A stretch of 64,000 nucleotides of DNA from Cyanophora paradoxa (taxonomy: Eukaryota > Glaucocystophyceae > Cyanophorales > Cyanophoraceae): contig QPMI01000452.1 in NCBI GenBank assembly GCA_004431415.1, positions 248,001 to 312,000 on the forward strand. The letters run 5' to 3'. The stretch's first letter is position 1; each line of letters starts with the position of its first letter. Made by a program: the position numbers and the translations under genes. The notes under the pieces are model-generated. The model did not search any database, had not been told where the DNA came from, and worked only from the letters and a program-made list of their open reading frames with translations. This document shows, piece by piece, positions 27,140-41,500 of the stretch.

Positions 27140-28421
27140 TCAGCCCCTGCGGACGCGGACGAGCTCGACGTCCATGAGGAGGGAGGCGTCCACGCGCGGG
27201 TTCCGCAGCACGTAGTCCACCAGCCGCTGGCCCCCGAACTGAAGAGGGGGGGGGGGGTATGGGCGTTGGAAGGGGAGCGGCGGCTACGAGATGGGGCGGG
27301 GAGAGGGAGAGGGGCGGCGCGGACACGGGGCCCGGGCTCTAGTTCTAGGCGGCCAATGCGAAGGGGTGGAGCGGGCGGGAGGGGGGTACGGGCACGCACG
27401 CTGCGCGGCTTGGGCCCGTCCTCCGGCGACTTGTACCCCAGCTCCGCGGGGATCACCAGCCGCCGGATGGCTGCGGGGGTACACCAGCCTCAAAAAAGGG
27501 ATGGGAAATGAAAGGTTCGGATGGGGATGGGGGTACGCCGCACCTCCGGGTCGCATACCCCGGACGGCCTCGTCCAGCCCCGGGATGACGTCACCCGAGC
27601 CTACCCGGAACGAGAAGGGCTCCTGGTCGCTGGGGGAAACGGACTGCATCAGAGGGGGGTACAAGAAAGCACGCGCGACCGGCGTACCCCGCGACCTTGT
27701 CGATGAACTTGCCCTGCGCGGTCGGGGCACGCGCGTCTCAGTCGGAACGCGCACGTCACGTCTAGCTAGGCGCCCGCGCAAACACTGCGCGCCACGGCTC
27801 AAGGCTCAAGGCTCAAGCCGCGCTTGCCACGTCTAGCCGGGCGCCCGCGCAGTGCACTGGCTACATTCAAATCTCCACGGCTTTGCTTTGCTTTAGCTTA
27901 GCTTTCTCGGCCCCCGAAGCCGCCCCGCGCACCTCGTAGTTGAGGAAGTAGGCCGCGTACTTGATCTCCACGACCTGGCCCTCCGCCGGCGCCTCGCCCT
28001 TGCCCTCCGCGAAGCTCACGAACCGCAGTCCCGAGGGCGTCGCCGTGTAGTCCTCCTCAAGCGGGGCGGCCGCCGCGCGCGCAGGGGCGGCCGGCGCGGC
28101 GAGCTGCAGGGCGGCGGCGGCGGCGGCGGCAGAAAGGAGCGCTGCGCGGCGCCCGACGGGAGCAAACTCTGGCGCAGCTGCCGCTTCGGATCGCGGGGAA
28201 TGGCCACCCCCGGCCGCGGCCACGACCTGAACGCCCGCCGCAGGAAGCGCCCGCCAGCGCCGCTGCTGCTCCGTCTGAGGCCGCCTGAATCCGATCCTGA
28301 GCTTGCCTGCGCTTTCGCTACGGTTGCCGAGCGCCCGCGTCAACGTTGTCGGCTGCCGCGCGCCGAGCTGGGCGGGCAGAGCAGCTGCCGGCGGCGGGAC
28401 GAAAGCCGCTGCTGGAATCAT
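27140..28421 (-). CDS. Plastid (thylakoid lumen) FKBP-type peptidyl-prolyl isomerase
   Basis: Exons 28421-27933, 27713-27688, 27629-27544, 27470-27400 and 27238-27140 join in phase (256 residues). The N-terminus MIPAAAFVPPPAAALP has a Phe in an AAAF-x-P setting as in red-lineage plastid signals. A twin-Arg stretch (GRRAALLSAAAAAA) with an Ala-rich hydrophobic core and PARAAAA cleavage region indicates Tat export to the thylakoid lumen. The FKBP fold is spread over the exons: KYAAYFLNYE, GKFIDKVAG, DQEPFSFRVGSGDVIPGLDE, AIRRLVIPAELGYKSPEDG, and FGGQRLVDYVLRNP with end VELVRVRRG. It catalyses cis-trans isomerisation of Xaa-Pro bonds. A further in-frame Met lies at 28,451. The 3' exon is locally duplicated. 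Confidence 0.85.
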
Positions 28422-28726
28422 CCCGACCTCGATGTGGTGCTTTCGCGGCACGAATGTTGGCCAAGCACGAGCGTTCGAGGCCGACGAGTCTCCGAGTCGG
28501 GATACACGATTCTCGGTGCGCCTGGCAGTCGCTCAGGCGCAGCACTCGCCCAGATCCAGCATTTAGTTATTCAGCGCTCGACTCTCTCATGTGTGCCCTT
28601 GGCGCCCAGCTGCTGCAAATGGCGTTCGAATTAAACTCGATACGAACGCACATTCGAATCGAACGCGCGGCGCTACAGAACCCGAGATACATAGCTAAAC
28701 CTAGGATCTGCGTCTGTACAAGCCGC
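28422..28726. other. Intergenic between FKBP and kinase genes
   Basis: No gene supported; probable 5' region of the FKBP gene and 3' region of the kinase. Confidence 0.4.
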
Positions 28727-31818
<3,092 letters not shown>

Positions 31819-32217
31819 CGCTGGCCGAGGCCGCCCTGCGCCGGCGCCAACGCGTGGAGCGAGACGGAGTCCGCGGCTGCCGGCTTCCACGTGATAATAT
31901 GATGCTTTACCGTGTCGTGCGCGTAACGGCCCCACGCGGTGGGGGCGGGCGCTGGAGAAGTCGCTCAGAAGCGAGCCGCCGGGGTACGGCTGATTCGGCG
32001 AGCTCGCCTTCTACGCCGCGCTGTAGCCGCCGCTGCAGCTGTTCGTTCGTGGTTGCACGGGAGGCAATCCTCTGCGTGATCTAGAATCTTAGCAGACAGG
32101 CAACTTAGCAAAGTAGGTGCGCCGCGCGACATCCCGGCCCCGCTCCCGCCCCGCCTATTCCGCGCCCGATCGTCGCTCGCCTTGCTAACTAGGAACGCTC
32201 TTTTGCGGCAGCAGAGG

Positions 32218-32835
32218 ATGCTGCGCTCCGTCGCGAATAGGGTCGGCCGAGCGGCATGCAGGACTGGCGCGAGCTGCAGCGGCCTGGCACGCCCGCGGAT
32301 CGCCGCGCTGGCGAACGTGCATGTCCGGCATTACAACAAGCCGGCGGTCGACGACAGCGCCAACCGCGATGACTATGTCCCGCTGCCGCCGCCGGAGCGG
32401 GACGGGAATCGCGCCGTTCCTAAGCACATCGCCGAGCTCGGCGACAAGATCCTTTCACTCAGCATCATCGATATGGCCGACCTGAAGGACTACGTCGCTC
32501 GGAAGCTGGGCCTGCCCACCGACATGCCGATGATGATGGGCGGCATGGGCGCCGCGCCCGCCGCTGCGGCGCCGGCCGCGGCCGCCCCCGCAGCCGCGGC
32601 GGCGCCCCCGAAGGAGGAGAAGACCGAGTTCGACATCAAGCTCGAGTCTTTCGATGCCGCCAAGAAGATTGGCGTCATCAAGGAGATCCGCGGCATCACC
32701 AGCCTGGGCCTGAAGGAGGCGAAGGAGCTCGTCGAGTCGGCGCCCAAGGTGATCAAGAAGGGCGTGAAGAAGGACGAGGCCGACAAGATCATGAAGGTTC
32801 TCGTCGACGCCGGCGCCAAGATCGTCCTCGAATAA
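32218..32835 (+). CDS. Mitochondrial ribosomal protein bL12m
   Basis: Single exon, 205 residues from ATG 32,218; the upstream in-frame TTG is not needed. An Arg-rich, acid-poor presequence ends near VRHYN, a typical mitochondrial cleavage context. The L7/L12 N-terminal helix ([20 protein letters not shown]) is followed by an Ala/Pro hinge and the conserved C-terminal domain ([59 protein letters not shown]). It forms the ribosomal stalk that recruits translation factors. It is divergent from the kinase gene, with about 400 bp between starts. Confidence 0.92.
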   Translation: MLRSVANRVGRAACRTGASCSGLARPRIAALANVHVRHYNKPAVDDSANRDDYVPLPPPERDGNRAVPKHIAELGDKILSLSIIDMADLKDYVARKLGLPTDMPMMMGGMGAAPAAAAPAAAAPAAAAAPPKEEKTEFDIKLESFDAAKKIGVIKEIRGITSLGLKEAKELVESAPKVIKKGVKKDEADKIMKVLVDAGAKIVLE

Positions 32836-33818
32836 CGCAGCGGCGCTTTCAGCGCTTTCCTCCTCCTTCCTCCGCCCGTCCCCCTCCTCCTGTTTCAGCG
32901 TCCGCCGCTAGCGTCCGGCTCGGCCATTCCGTTCTGCTTCTTTTTCAACAGAACAAAAAGCGATCGACCTCCGCCGCCCGCCACTTTTTAGCACCGCTTC
33001 TTCTTCTTCTTTTCACTAACTCTAGCTCTCTAGATTCTGCTCAGCGTTGGCTAGAAGTTGCCTAGAACCGGGCCGGGGCGGGCCAGGTTGGGCCGGGACG
33101 GGCCAGGTTGGGCCGGGGCGGGGCGGGCCGGCGCCAGGTGGGCCCAGGGCGGCACGGTTAGCTGCATCAGGAATCTGAATTGGGATTGGGCAGCCGGATT
33201 GGGCGGCCCAGGGCGGCGCCGCGCTCATCCGGGCACAGTGCCACGGTGGACGTCGACTGGGAGCCGGAGGAGCTGCAGACATGTACAGCCGCGGCAATCG
33301 GCGCCGCGGCGCAAGTGGGCCGGGACCTGCGCTCGTTGCGATATCGAGCGGCGTACGCGAGATTTAGAGTAGCGAAACGCGCGCTAGCGCTCATGCGAGC
33401 TCGCAGTTGAACCTCGAGGTAAAATTTTTAAAGCGCGCATGCGCAGCTAGCGCTGCATGCGCATGCGAGCTCGCGCTGCGGCTCGCGCTGAAATTGGAAG
33501 GGATAGATGCGCAGAGTTCGTTGCAAGCGGTCGCAGGACAGGCAGGCGCCGCAGCGCCACGCCGTGTAGGCCCGAATGGGCCGAACACTCGGTCTGGGTA
33601 CGCGTACGGCGAGCTGGAGCAAGAAGCTCCGACGCACCGGCCGTTTGTGAGCTTTGAAGGCAAAGCAGCCAGCGCGCTAGTCCCTCCAGGCTGCGCATCG
33701 CTCGCACGCGCTCGCTGGCCTCCGAGCCGAGTCCGCGGGCCCTTCCAACCCAACCCGGACAAACGAGACACCGCACTGCGCCTTCAAATCGCCGCGAAAC
33801 CTTTCGGAGGCGGCCGCG
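32836..33818. other. Intergenic, with simple repeats
   Basis: The 3' region of bL12m with pyrimidine-rich runs (TTCTTCTTCTT near 33,000), then a GGGCCRGG repeat tract at 33,068-33,140. No gene supported to 33,818. Confidence 0.4.
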
Positions 33819-34320
33819 ATGGCGAGCGCCCTGTTTTCTTCGAGCGACAGCGACGAGGATGTCGTCGACGGCCTCCTGGCGCCCCCGCCCGAGCAGCTCG
33901 ATGAAGCAGCGAGGCGGCGCAAGGAGCTCGAGCGCCAGCGCAGGAGGCAGGTCAGGAAGTTCGCCGACGCCTGCTGCTGGGGTTCGCGCGCCGTGCCCCG
34001 CCGTTCGCATTGATATGCCGGCGTCGTCCCAGTCAAGCTCACTTCCCATACACTCTCGTACGCAGCTTTCATCGCTCTCATGTGGCTAACGGGACTGGGT
34101 GCGCCTGCCTCGCCCTGCGAGCTGCAGCTGGCCTAGGTCGCCGGCGCCCTGACGTCTATGCGCAGGCGGGATCATCTACTACGCGGGTGTCAAGAAGGAC
34201 GAGTTATACGTCGTTTTCATCTTCCTGCTCATACCTGCGTGCTTCTGCGGGTGCACGCTCTTCATCATCCGCCGCGCCGGCCTGCACGACCAGCCCAAGA
34301 AGAAGAAGCGGGCGCGTTGA
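33819..34320 (+). CDS. Small single-pass membrane protein
   Basis: Exon 1 (ATG 33,819) encodes an acidic start (SSSDSDEDVVDGLLAP) and a charged helix (EAARRRKELERQRRRQVRKF). The second exon begins after CTATGCGCAG at about 34,168: GIIYYAGVKKDELY, one hydrophobic span (VVFIFLLIPACFCGCTLFII) and a basic tail ending KKKKRAR before TGA 34,320. A donor at GG|GTTCGCG joins the two in frame and gives about 110 residues. The topology suggests a cytosolic N-terminus and a basic retention-type tail. Family not recognised. Confidence 0.5.
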
Positions 34321-34777
34321 CCTCATCGCCGACGCGCCGTGCGCGTTTCAGCAACCCCACCTGGTCCTAGCTATAGGCCAGCGGGCTTCGTTCCAGGAGT
34401 GCGCGCGTAGCCTCCCCGCGCGCGTGCTAGCGCTCACAGCCTCGCCGAGACGCTCTGGATCTGATCCCGCGTATTCGTAGGCGCGGACCGGCAGAGAATC
34501 GGACGTCGTCCTCGATCGCTTTCTTTCCTCTCCGCTCCGAGATTCCCTTAGCTTTAGGCCCGAGAAGGCTACGTATGCAGCTTTGCAAAATCGATGTTCA
34601 TGATCAAATTTGATCATGAGGCGCGATTTTACGTGTGCACTGCAGCAGGGCGGGCTGCGGGCGGGCGCGGCGCGCGCGCGCTGACGAGCGACGCGCTGCG
34701 GCGCATCGAATTCAATTTGATCCGGCCTAGCTATGGGGACTCGAGGGTTCGGTACCCGCGAGACCCTTTTTGGGCGA
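34321..34777. other. Intergenic
   Basis: No gene seen. It contains a TGATCAAATTTGATCA palindrome near 34,601 and GC-rich alternation (GCGCGCGCGC near 34,672). Confidence 0.4.
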
Positions 34778-37273
34778 ATGTCGGCTGCGTTTCTGGCCCC
34801 TGCGGCCGGCTTCTCGGCGCACCGCTGTGCGGATCGATATCATGGAGACTTTTTCACGCGCCAGAGGCCTGACGCCGCGCTCCGGCGCGCTGTTTCGAAC
34901 GCCGCCGCCGCCGCCGCCGGCCGCCGCAAGCTGAGCTCGCACGTCCACGTCGCCTCTGCCGATCTACCGGTCGACAGCACCGCGAGCGCTGAGAACCATG
35001 CCGAACCGGCCGCCGGGCCCTCCTTCGTGCCAGCGCCGACTGTGCAGACCCGGCGCGCCTTCGCCGCCGCAGCAGCAGCGCTCGCCTTGGGCGTCTGCGG
35101 CGATCCTGCGTCCGCTGTCGCCGAGAAAGCACCGCGAATAACGAGCAAGGTCCGCCGGGCGGGAACACGTGCTCGGCGGCCTGCGCGGGCGCGTCTCCGA
35201 CCGCAACGCAGGTATTCCTTGATTTCCGGATCGGAAACCTGGACGTCGGTGCGCGCCCCCCGTCCCTTGTCCTGCCCGCCGTTCCGATCCGCCCGTTCTC
35301 ATGATCAATGCGCGCCCCGCTTGCTTGCTTGCTCGCTCGCTCGCCCTGTACTGCGCAGGTCGCGTGGAGTTCGGTCTGTACGGAGACATCGCCCCCAACA
35401 TCGTCAAGACGTTCCGCGCCCTCTGTGCGCCCGCCCCGCCCCGCCCCGCCGACCGCGCCCCGAGCCTCGAGGCGCCGCGGCGCTAACCGCGCTTCGCCTC
35501 GCCTCGCCTCGCCGCAGGCACGGGGGAGGTCCCCGGATTGACGTGCGTACCCCTGTTCCGGCTCTGGCGATGCGTACGCGTTCTTATGCGTTTTTCTTCT
35601 GACTCGGCGCCGGGCCCCACAGATACCGCAACTCTTCGTGAGCCCCCCCGCCCCGCCCCGCTCCGCCCCCGGGGCCCGACCGCCGTGTTTGTTTGTCTCT
35701 TGCTTCGCTGGGCCCAGGTCTAGATTCCTCCATATCTCGTCCTGGATCTTACACTCTCTAGGGCCCGACCCCTGCGCCTGCCCCTGCGCCCCGACAGATA
35801 GACAGACAGACAGACAGACAGAGGGCCCGCCTGACCGGACGGGGCGGGGCGGGGCGGGACCTTCGTGCCCGTCCCTTGCTTCGCTGGAACCAGATCTAGA
35901 TTCCTCCATATCGGACCCCCGCCCCGCCCAGACAGACGGCCCGCCTGACCCGGTGACCGGACGGGGCGGGGCCGGGCGGGGCCAGGGTGCACCGGGTAAG
36001 CGTGCAAGGCGTCGAGGGGGGACACGTCAAGGGCTTCGACAAGGAAGACCCCCCGGTGCGCTTCCTAGCTTCTTCTTCTTCTTATTAGCTTCTTAGCTCT
36101 CTGTACCTAGGGCTCGCTTCTTAGCTTTCTGTCTCGGCTGTCTATCTATTACAGCTAGAGCTAGAGCTTATTCTAAGCCTAGAGCCGCGCCCCCCCCCCC
36201 CCCCCCCCCCCCCCCGGCAACTGACGCCCTCCCCGCGGCCGCCGGGCTCTCAAGCCTAAGGACACGTAGTTAAAGAAGTGCTAAAGGGCGGCCATTTTTT
36301 TCTATCTCGCTTCTTTCTAGCTTCCCAGCTTCTAAGAGCTTCTTTTTGCTCGCTGAGAGAAATGCTATCTATCTATCTATCTTCTTCTTCTTCTAGCCCG
36401 TCGAGCCCGTCCTTCTTTCTATCTATCTAGATTCTTTCTAGCCTTCGAGCTCATTCGTTCCTGCTCGCTCGTTCCTGACCTGCCGGCGCCTGGCCGGCAG
36501 CTGACGCCCTTCTCGCGGTCGCCCGACTTCCGCTCGGCGGCCGCCTTCGCGGCCCGGCACGACCGCGGCGGCCTCCTCTGCACCGCCATCTCGTTCAACG
36601 AGCCCGAGTTCTCCGGCTTCGAGGTGGGACCCGGCTTCTTGCCCCTTTCCCCGCATATACGTACCCCCCGCTTCTTCCCCCCCTTCACCTTCCACGCGGC
36701 GCCGTCTCCGTTGCATGAGGCTCAGGGGCATCCTGGGGGCTGTTAGGGGGTACAGCGAGCTCGAGGAAGGCTGACGCGCCGCCTCTTTTTCGCCGCAGTA
36801 CATTGTGACGGCGGGGCCAGCCCCCGAGCTCGACGGCTCCTCCCTCGTCTTTGGCGAGGCGCGTACCCCCCACCCCACCCCGCCCCGTACCCCCCTAAAA
36901 AGAAGGGGCCCGGCCTGATGCCGTACCCCCCCTTTCATGCAGGTCCTCTCCGGGCAGGGCGTCCTCGAGCGGATGAGCCTCGTACCCGTCGTCCAGCCCA
37001 ACGACAACAAGGCACGCCGTACCCCTCTCCAGGCGCTACTTCACCAACTAAATTATTTGACGTACCCCCCCCCCACAGGCTTTCTGGATCGACTTCGGGA
37101 AGAAGTACCTGAAGGACGAGCGGGCGGCTCTGGCCCAAGCCGCCATCTTCAAGCCCCTCAGTGCGTCTCGGATCAAATCTCGGCTCTGCGCTCGGGTTCG
37201 GCTGACGCAGGGGGGTACCGGTCCGATCTGATGCGCAGCCAAGGTACTGGTCACGAACTGCGGCTCTCTGTAG
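34778..37273 (+). CDS. Plastid-targeted cyclophilin-type peptidyl-prolyl isomerase
   Basis: Eleven exons keep phase: 34778-35149, 35212-35248, 35359-35424, 35518-35542, 35623-35637, 35986-36055, 36501-36623, 36799-36858, 36943-37011, 37079-37160, 37239-37273 (317 residues). The N-terminus MSAAFLAPAAGFSAH plus a later twin-Arg/Ala-rich stretch (TRRAFAAAAAALALGVCG ... PASA) indicates plastid and probably lumen targeting. Cyclophilin core: VFLDFRIGNLDV, GRVEFGLYGDIAPNIVKTFR, CTGEVPGLTYRNSSVHRV, YIVTAGPAPELDGSSLVFGE and VLSGQGVLERM. Introns 8 and 9 are GC-AG (GCGCGT, GCACGC). Several active-site residues of classical cyclophilins are changed (no QGGD string; VQGVEGGHVKGFD instead), so isomerase activity is uncertain. 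Confidence 0.85.
35638..35985 (+). repeat. Duplicated segment inside a cyclophilin intron
   Basis: TTGCTTCGCTGG followed by CCAG(G/A)TCTAGATTCCTCC occurs at about 35,701 and 35,877, and CAGACAGA...GGCCCGCCTGACC occurs at about 35,810 and 35,930. The intron therefore contains a tandem duplication of about 175 bp and a GACA microsatellite. Confidence 0.65.
36190..36260 (+). repeat. C-homopolymer beside a partial copy of cyclophilin exon 7
   Basis: A run of about 26 C at 36,190-36,215 precedes GGCAACTGACGCCCTCCCCG. This resembles the acceptor and start of the true exon at 36,501 (GGCAGCTGACGCCCTTCTCG). Confidence 0.6.
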
Positions 37274-38546
37274 CTTCAGCGCGGCCGTGTGCGTGTACAT
37301 ACGTAGCTGCGGGGGGCGCGGTGTCCTTGATCATGAATACGTAAAATGTGGTCGCCTCCATGCGTGAGGGTGCCGAGGCGGGGGCACTGTTCCGAGTACA
37401 TGATCAAGGCTTGCTTTAAGGCTTAATTGGCCTCACTGGGCTCAACGCATGTACACCCCCCCAACGGCGGGCACCCTCGATCGCGAGCTCATGATCATGC
37501 CATATATATGCATGATATCGATGATCACCGGCCCGGCGGATCATCGGATCATGATCACTTGGGGCCTCCAGGCTCCTTATAAATTAAAGCTTCGCCTCGA
37601 CCGACTTGGGGAGCCGCGGGGTTGCCTAGCTATAGATCATGGGCCTTAAGTTTAAGCTAACCGTAGTACGCTTCGGACTTCAGCCCTGAGGCCCGAGGGC
37701 CCGGGTCGCCCGGGGCCGGGCCGGGCCTGAGGCTTTCCAAAGTTCAACGCCGTGTTACCGTAGTACCGTCGGACCCGTGCACGTGACCGTCGACGTCGGC
37801 CCGCGGACGGTTTGGCAATCTTGAATCATGATATATATATCGATCATCGGATCACGGTCTGAGCCTCCCGGAGTCCTAGGCTCCTTTGGGCCAAGCCTTG
37901 CAGTGAAGTCCCGGAGTCCCGGGCCCCGCAGACATCCGAGCCTCACTGAGTCATGATCAGAGGAACAGCGCTTCCAGGCTGTGCCACGGTGATTCTGATC
38001 AGTCTTACCGATTTGGCGCGCGAGGCCCCGCCGGGCCGCCGCCGGGCCGGCACCGGGCCCATCGATATCGATGCCGCAGTACTAGTGGGCCTCGCGCTGC
38101 GGCACTGCGGCATGACCGTCGGCATGCATGCCGATGGTCATGCCGCAGTGCTATGACCATATGCATTGACCATCGGTGCGTCGGGTCCAGGGGCCGGGGC
38201 CGGGCCGGCTGCGCGGCGTCAGGGCCCGATGGTCTCCGATCCAGCCCCAGCTAGCTATATAGGGGCCCAGGGTGCCAGCCTCTACCCCCCGGGCCCGCTG
38301 ATAGCGGGCGTCCGACGGTCAGTCTTAGAGTCTCACTCATTCTGATGTTCATACAATATCGATGCGAAAAGTGATCGAAAGACAGCGTCTCTGCAATCTC
38401 GAAAAAGCGGCGCCCTGAAACTGGGCTGGGGGCCCCGGGCAGCAGCGGGGGAAGGGCCCGGAGGGCTGAAGAGCCCGGGTTGGAGGGGAGGAAAGAGGCA
38501 GCCGAAAGGGGGCAGGGAGATTCGGAGGGCCGGGCCAGGGGGGTAT
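37274..38546. other. Palindrome-rich intergenic block
   Basis: No gene supported. Extremely dense short palindromes: TGATCATGATCA-like strings, ATATATAT, ATCGATATCGAT, GCATGCATGC, CCGGCCGG. It separates the convergent cyclophilin and transporter genes. Confidence 0.5.
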
Positions 38547-41500
38547 CTAGAAGACGCGGGTGCCGGCGGTGTGGATGTAGAAGTCGTACCCCACCGCAAA
38601 CGCAAAGTAGACGCACACGACCTGGGAAGGGGGGATGAGGCGCGGGGAGGGTACGACACGGACGAAGGGGAAACGGCGCACGGGCTGGGCGAGTGAAGAT
38701 ATGGAGCTCGCGGGGAGGGGTACCCCCGTGTTATCGCCCGCGACGGGTAGAATCCAACGCTTGAGGACGCCGAGCAGAGTGGGCGGCGGGCCCTGCGGAG
38801 CGTCAGAGTCGAAGGGGGGTACGAGGAATTCCTGGGTAGGGGTACGGGGCGGACCGGGGGCCCGGGGTCGGAGCCGGGGGGGTTGAGGGAGAACGTTCGC
38901 GCGGCCGCAAGCATCAGCACGACGAAGATGCCTGCGAGCGAAGGCGAACGAGGGTTCAGGTGGGGATTAAGGGGGGGGGGAGGGGGAGGGGGGAAGAAGT
39001 CGGAGGGGGGAAGAAGCGGGAGGGGGGTACGGCGCACCGCACTCGAGGTTGAGGGCGAGCGAGCAGGCGGCCTCCATGACCACCAGGAAGCCCTGCGAGG
39101 GGGGTACGGATCAGGGGCGAGGGTACAGGTGCTCCAAAGAGCCCTGGCGGCCCCCGGCGCCAACGCGAGAGCTTGGGAGAGACGTAGAGCTATCGGGCCT
39201 TGCCGCATGAAACTTAGAACGATCTAGGGCTCCATGAAACTTAGACCTAGCAGAAGAAGAAGAAGAAGGAAGAAAGTCCTTGAGAAGACTTCAAGAAGAT
39301 AGGAGAAGGATCCTAGGGCCCCAGACTGCCAGATCCTAAGCCCCAGTAAAGAGGACGGGCGGACGATAGATAGATAGATGGATGGATCGAGGATAGATCC
39401 TTAGAAGCAGATCTGGGGGACCTTAGAAGAGCTTAGAGCTTAGATGAAGATCTGAAGCAGAGCTTAGATGCAGCGCGGGGGCCGGGACCTGGGGGCTGAC
39501 GGCGGCGACGGCTTCAAAAAGATGGCTATCAAGGGGACTTGTGAGAAAGATAGAAGGGGAAGATATGAGGAAGAAGGCTTCAAGAAGATAGAAGAGGGAT
39601 CCTCGAGACGCCCGAGTAGCCCCAGGAAAGAGGACGGGCGGGAGCGGGGCCGGGACCTGGGGGTTGACGGCGGCGACGGCGAGGATGGCGCCGAAGTGGG
39701 CGACGTAGAGGCCGGCCCGCATCAGCCGCGGCACCGAGAGGCACGCCCCCAGCAGCGAGAGCCGCCGCGGCGGCACCAGCCTGCGGTAGATAGATAGATC
39801 CTTAGATAGGGTGGGTGGGTGGGTGGGTGGGTGGGGGGAACGGGCCAGGGGGGCACGCGCGCGGAGAGCAGCGAATGCTGGAGCGTCACCGCCAGGCCGT
39901 CGACTGGAGTGGGGGGGAGGGGGAGAGGGGTACGGCGATCAGACGATGGAGGGGGAGGGGGTGGAGGGGGTACGAAGACGACGGGAGAGGCGCACGGGTG
40001 TGTTTGAGGGCATTGCCCAGGGTGATGAAGGAAACTGGGGGGGGGGGGGGGGGGGGGAACATTGAGTGGTAGGGTACGAAATAGAATGCGCGGAGGGGTG
40101 GGGGGTACCGGTGATCGAGACGACGATGAAGAGCGTGATGACACCCGCGATCCAGGCCTGGCGGGGAGATTTTAGGGAGGATGGAGCGGCCGGGGGGGTA
40201 CGGGCGAGGCCGCGCACGTGCTGGCGGTACCCCGTCATGATGATCTGGATGACGGGTACGGTGCTGATCTCGCCGCGGTCGGCCGCCCTGCGGACGGCGT
40301 TGGGCCGGCGGGCGAGCGGGTGGGGGACGCGAGACTCGGGGGGTACCTCCGCAGGGATATCGCGCTGTCGTCGCCGTTCTGTTGTTTGGGGTAGAGGGTA
40401 AGCAAGCAAGCGAGAGGTTTAAGCTAAGTAGGGAGCCGAAGCTACGGGCGGCGGAGGCGGGCAAGGCTAAGGGCGCTAAGGAGGCGGGGGTACGGGGGGT
40501 TGGGGGGGGGGTACGGCACCTGGGGCACGATCATGAGGACCGCCGCGCACCACGCCACGTTGAGGGCCCTGCGCGAGGGCGGGAAGCGTCAGTGGGGTAC
40601 GGCGACGACGGGGAGGCGGCAGGGCGGAGGACGGGGAGGCAGGCGGCCGAGGGCGGGGGTACCCTAAGCCATCTCCGGGTATAAAAGGCGACCGTCGACA
40701 TGCTCGAGCTCTTCAGGGCTCTTTGAGGGCCCATAACCATCTATCTCCCTGACTTTAAGGGCGGGGCCGGGGGCGGGGCGGGGGCGGGCCAGCAGGTGAT
40801 GATGCCGAGGGAGATGGCCGCCCGCAGCCGCCGCAGCTCCGACGCCACCAGAGGCACCTGAGGCGAGGTGAGGAAGAACGAACGAGCCTCTAGAAGTGAA
40901 ATCCACGATCCTCGAGATTAATCTAGGATTGATCTGCTCTAACGTCCTTAAAGAATCTAGCCCTTCCGCCGCTCCGACGCCACTAGCGGCGCAGGGGGCG
41001 GGCGGCGGGGGGCGGTGCAGGAGGGGGGGAGGTCTTATCCGATGTGGAGAATGATCTAAGATCCCTTCAAGAATCTGACCCTTCCCTGGATCCGATGCCT
41101 CGCCCAGGGACGCGAGGACCTTTTTAGATCCTAAGATCTGATCTCAGTTGCTAATTGATCTGGATAAGATCCTAAACCTCAGATCCTAAGATCCAAACGA
41201 GGGCGGGCGGGACCTTGGAGAAGGCGACGGGCATGACGTTGACGACGCCGCCCATGGCGACGGTGGAGATGAGGAACGAGTGCAGCGCCGACGCCCACGA
41301 GCTCGACGCTTGCTGCGCGCGGGGGGCGGCGGGGTGAGGAGCAGGTGGGCGGGCGGGCCTAGGTCGAGGGCGCGGGGGGCGAGGCGGGCCCGAGGCGGGC
41401 GGGGGTGCAGGACAGGCTGGGCCTCCAGGGGGCGGGCGGAGGGGCAAAGGGGCCTCTATCCCTGCTCTCAGCGTCCCTGGCGGCGGGGGCAGGCGGGAGG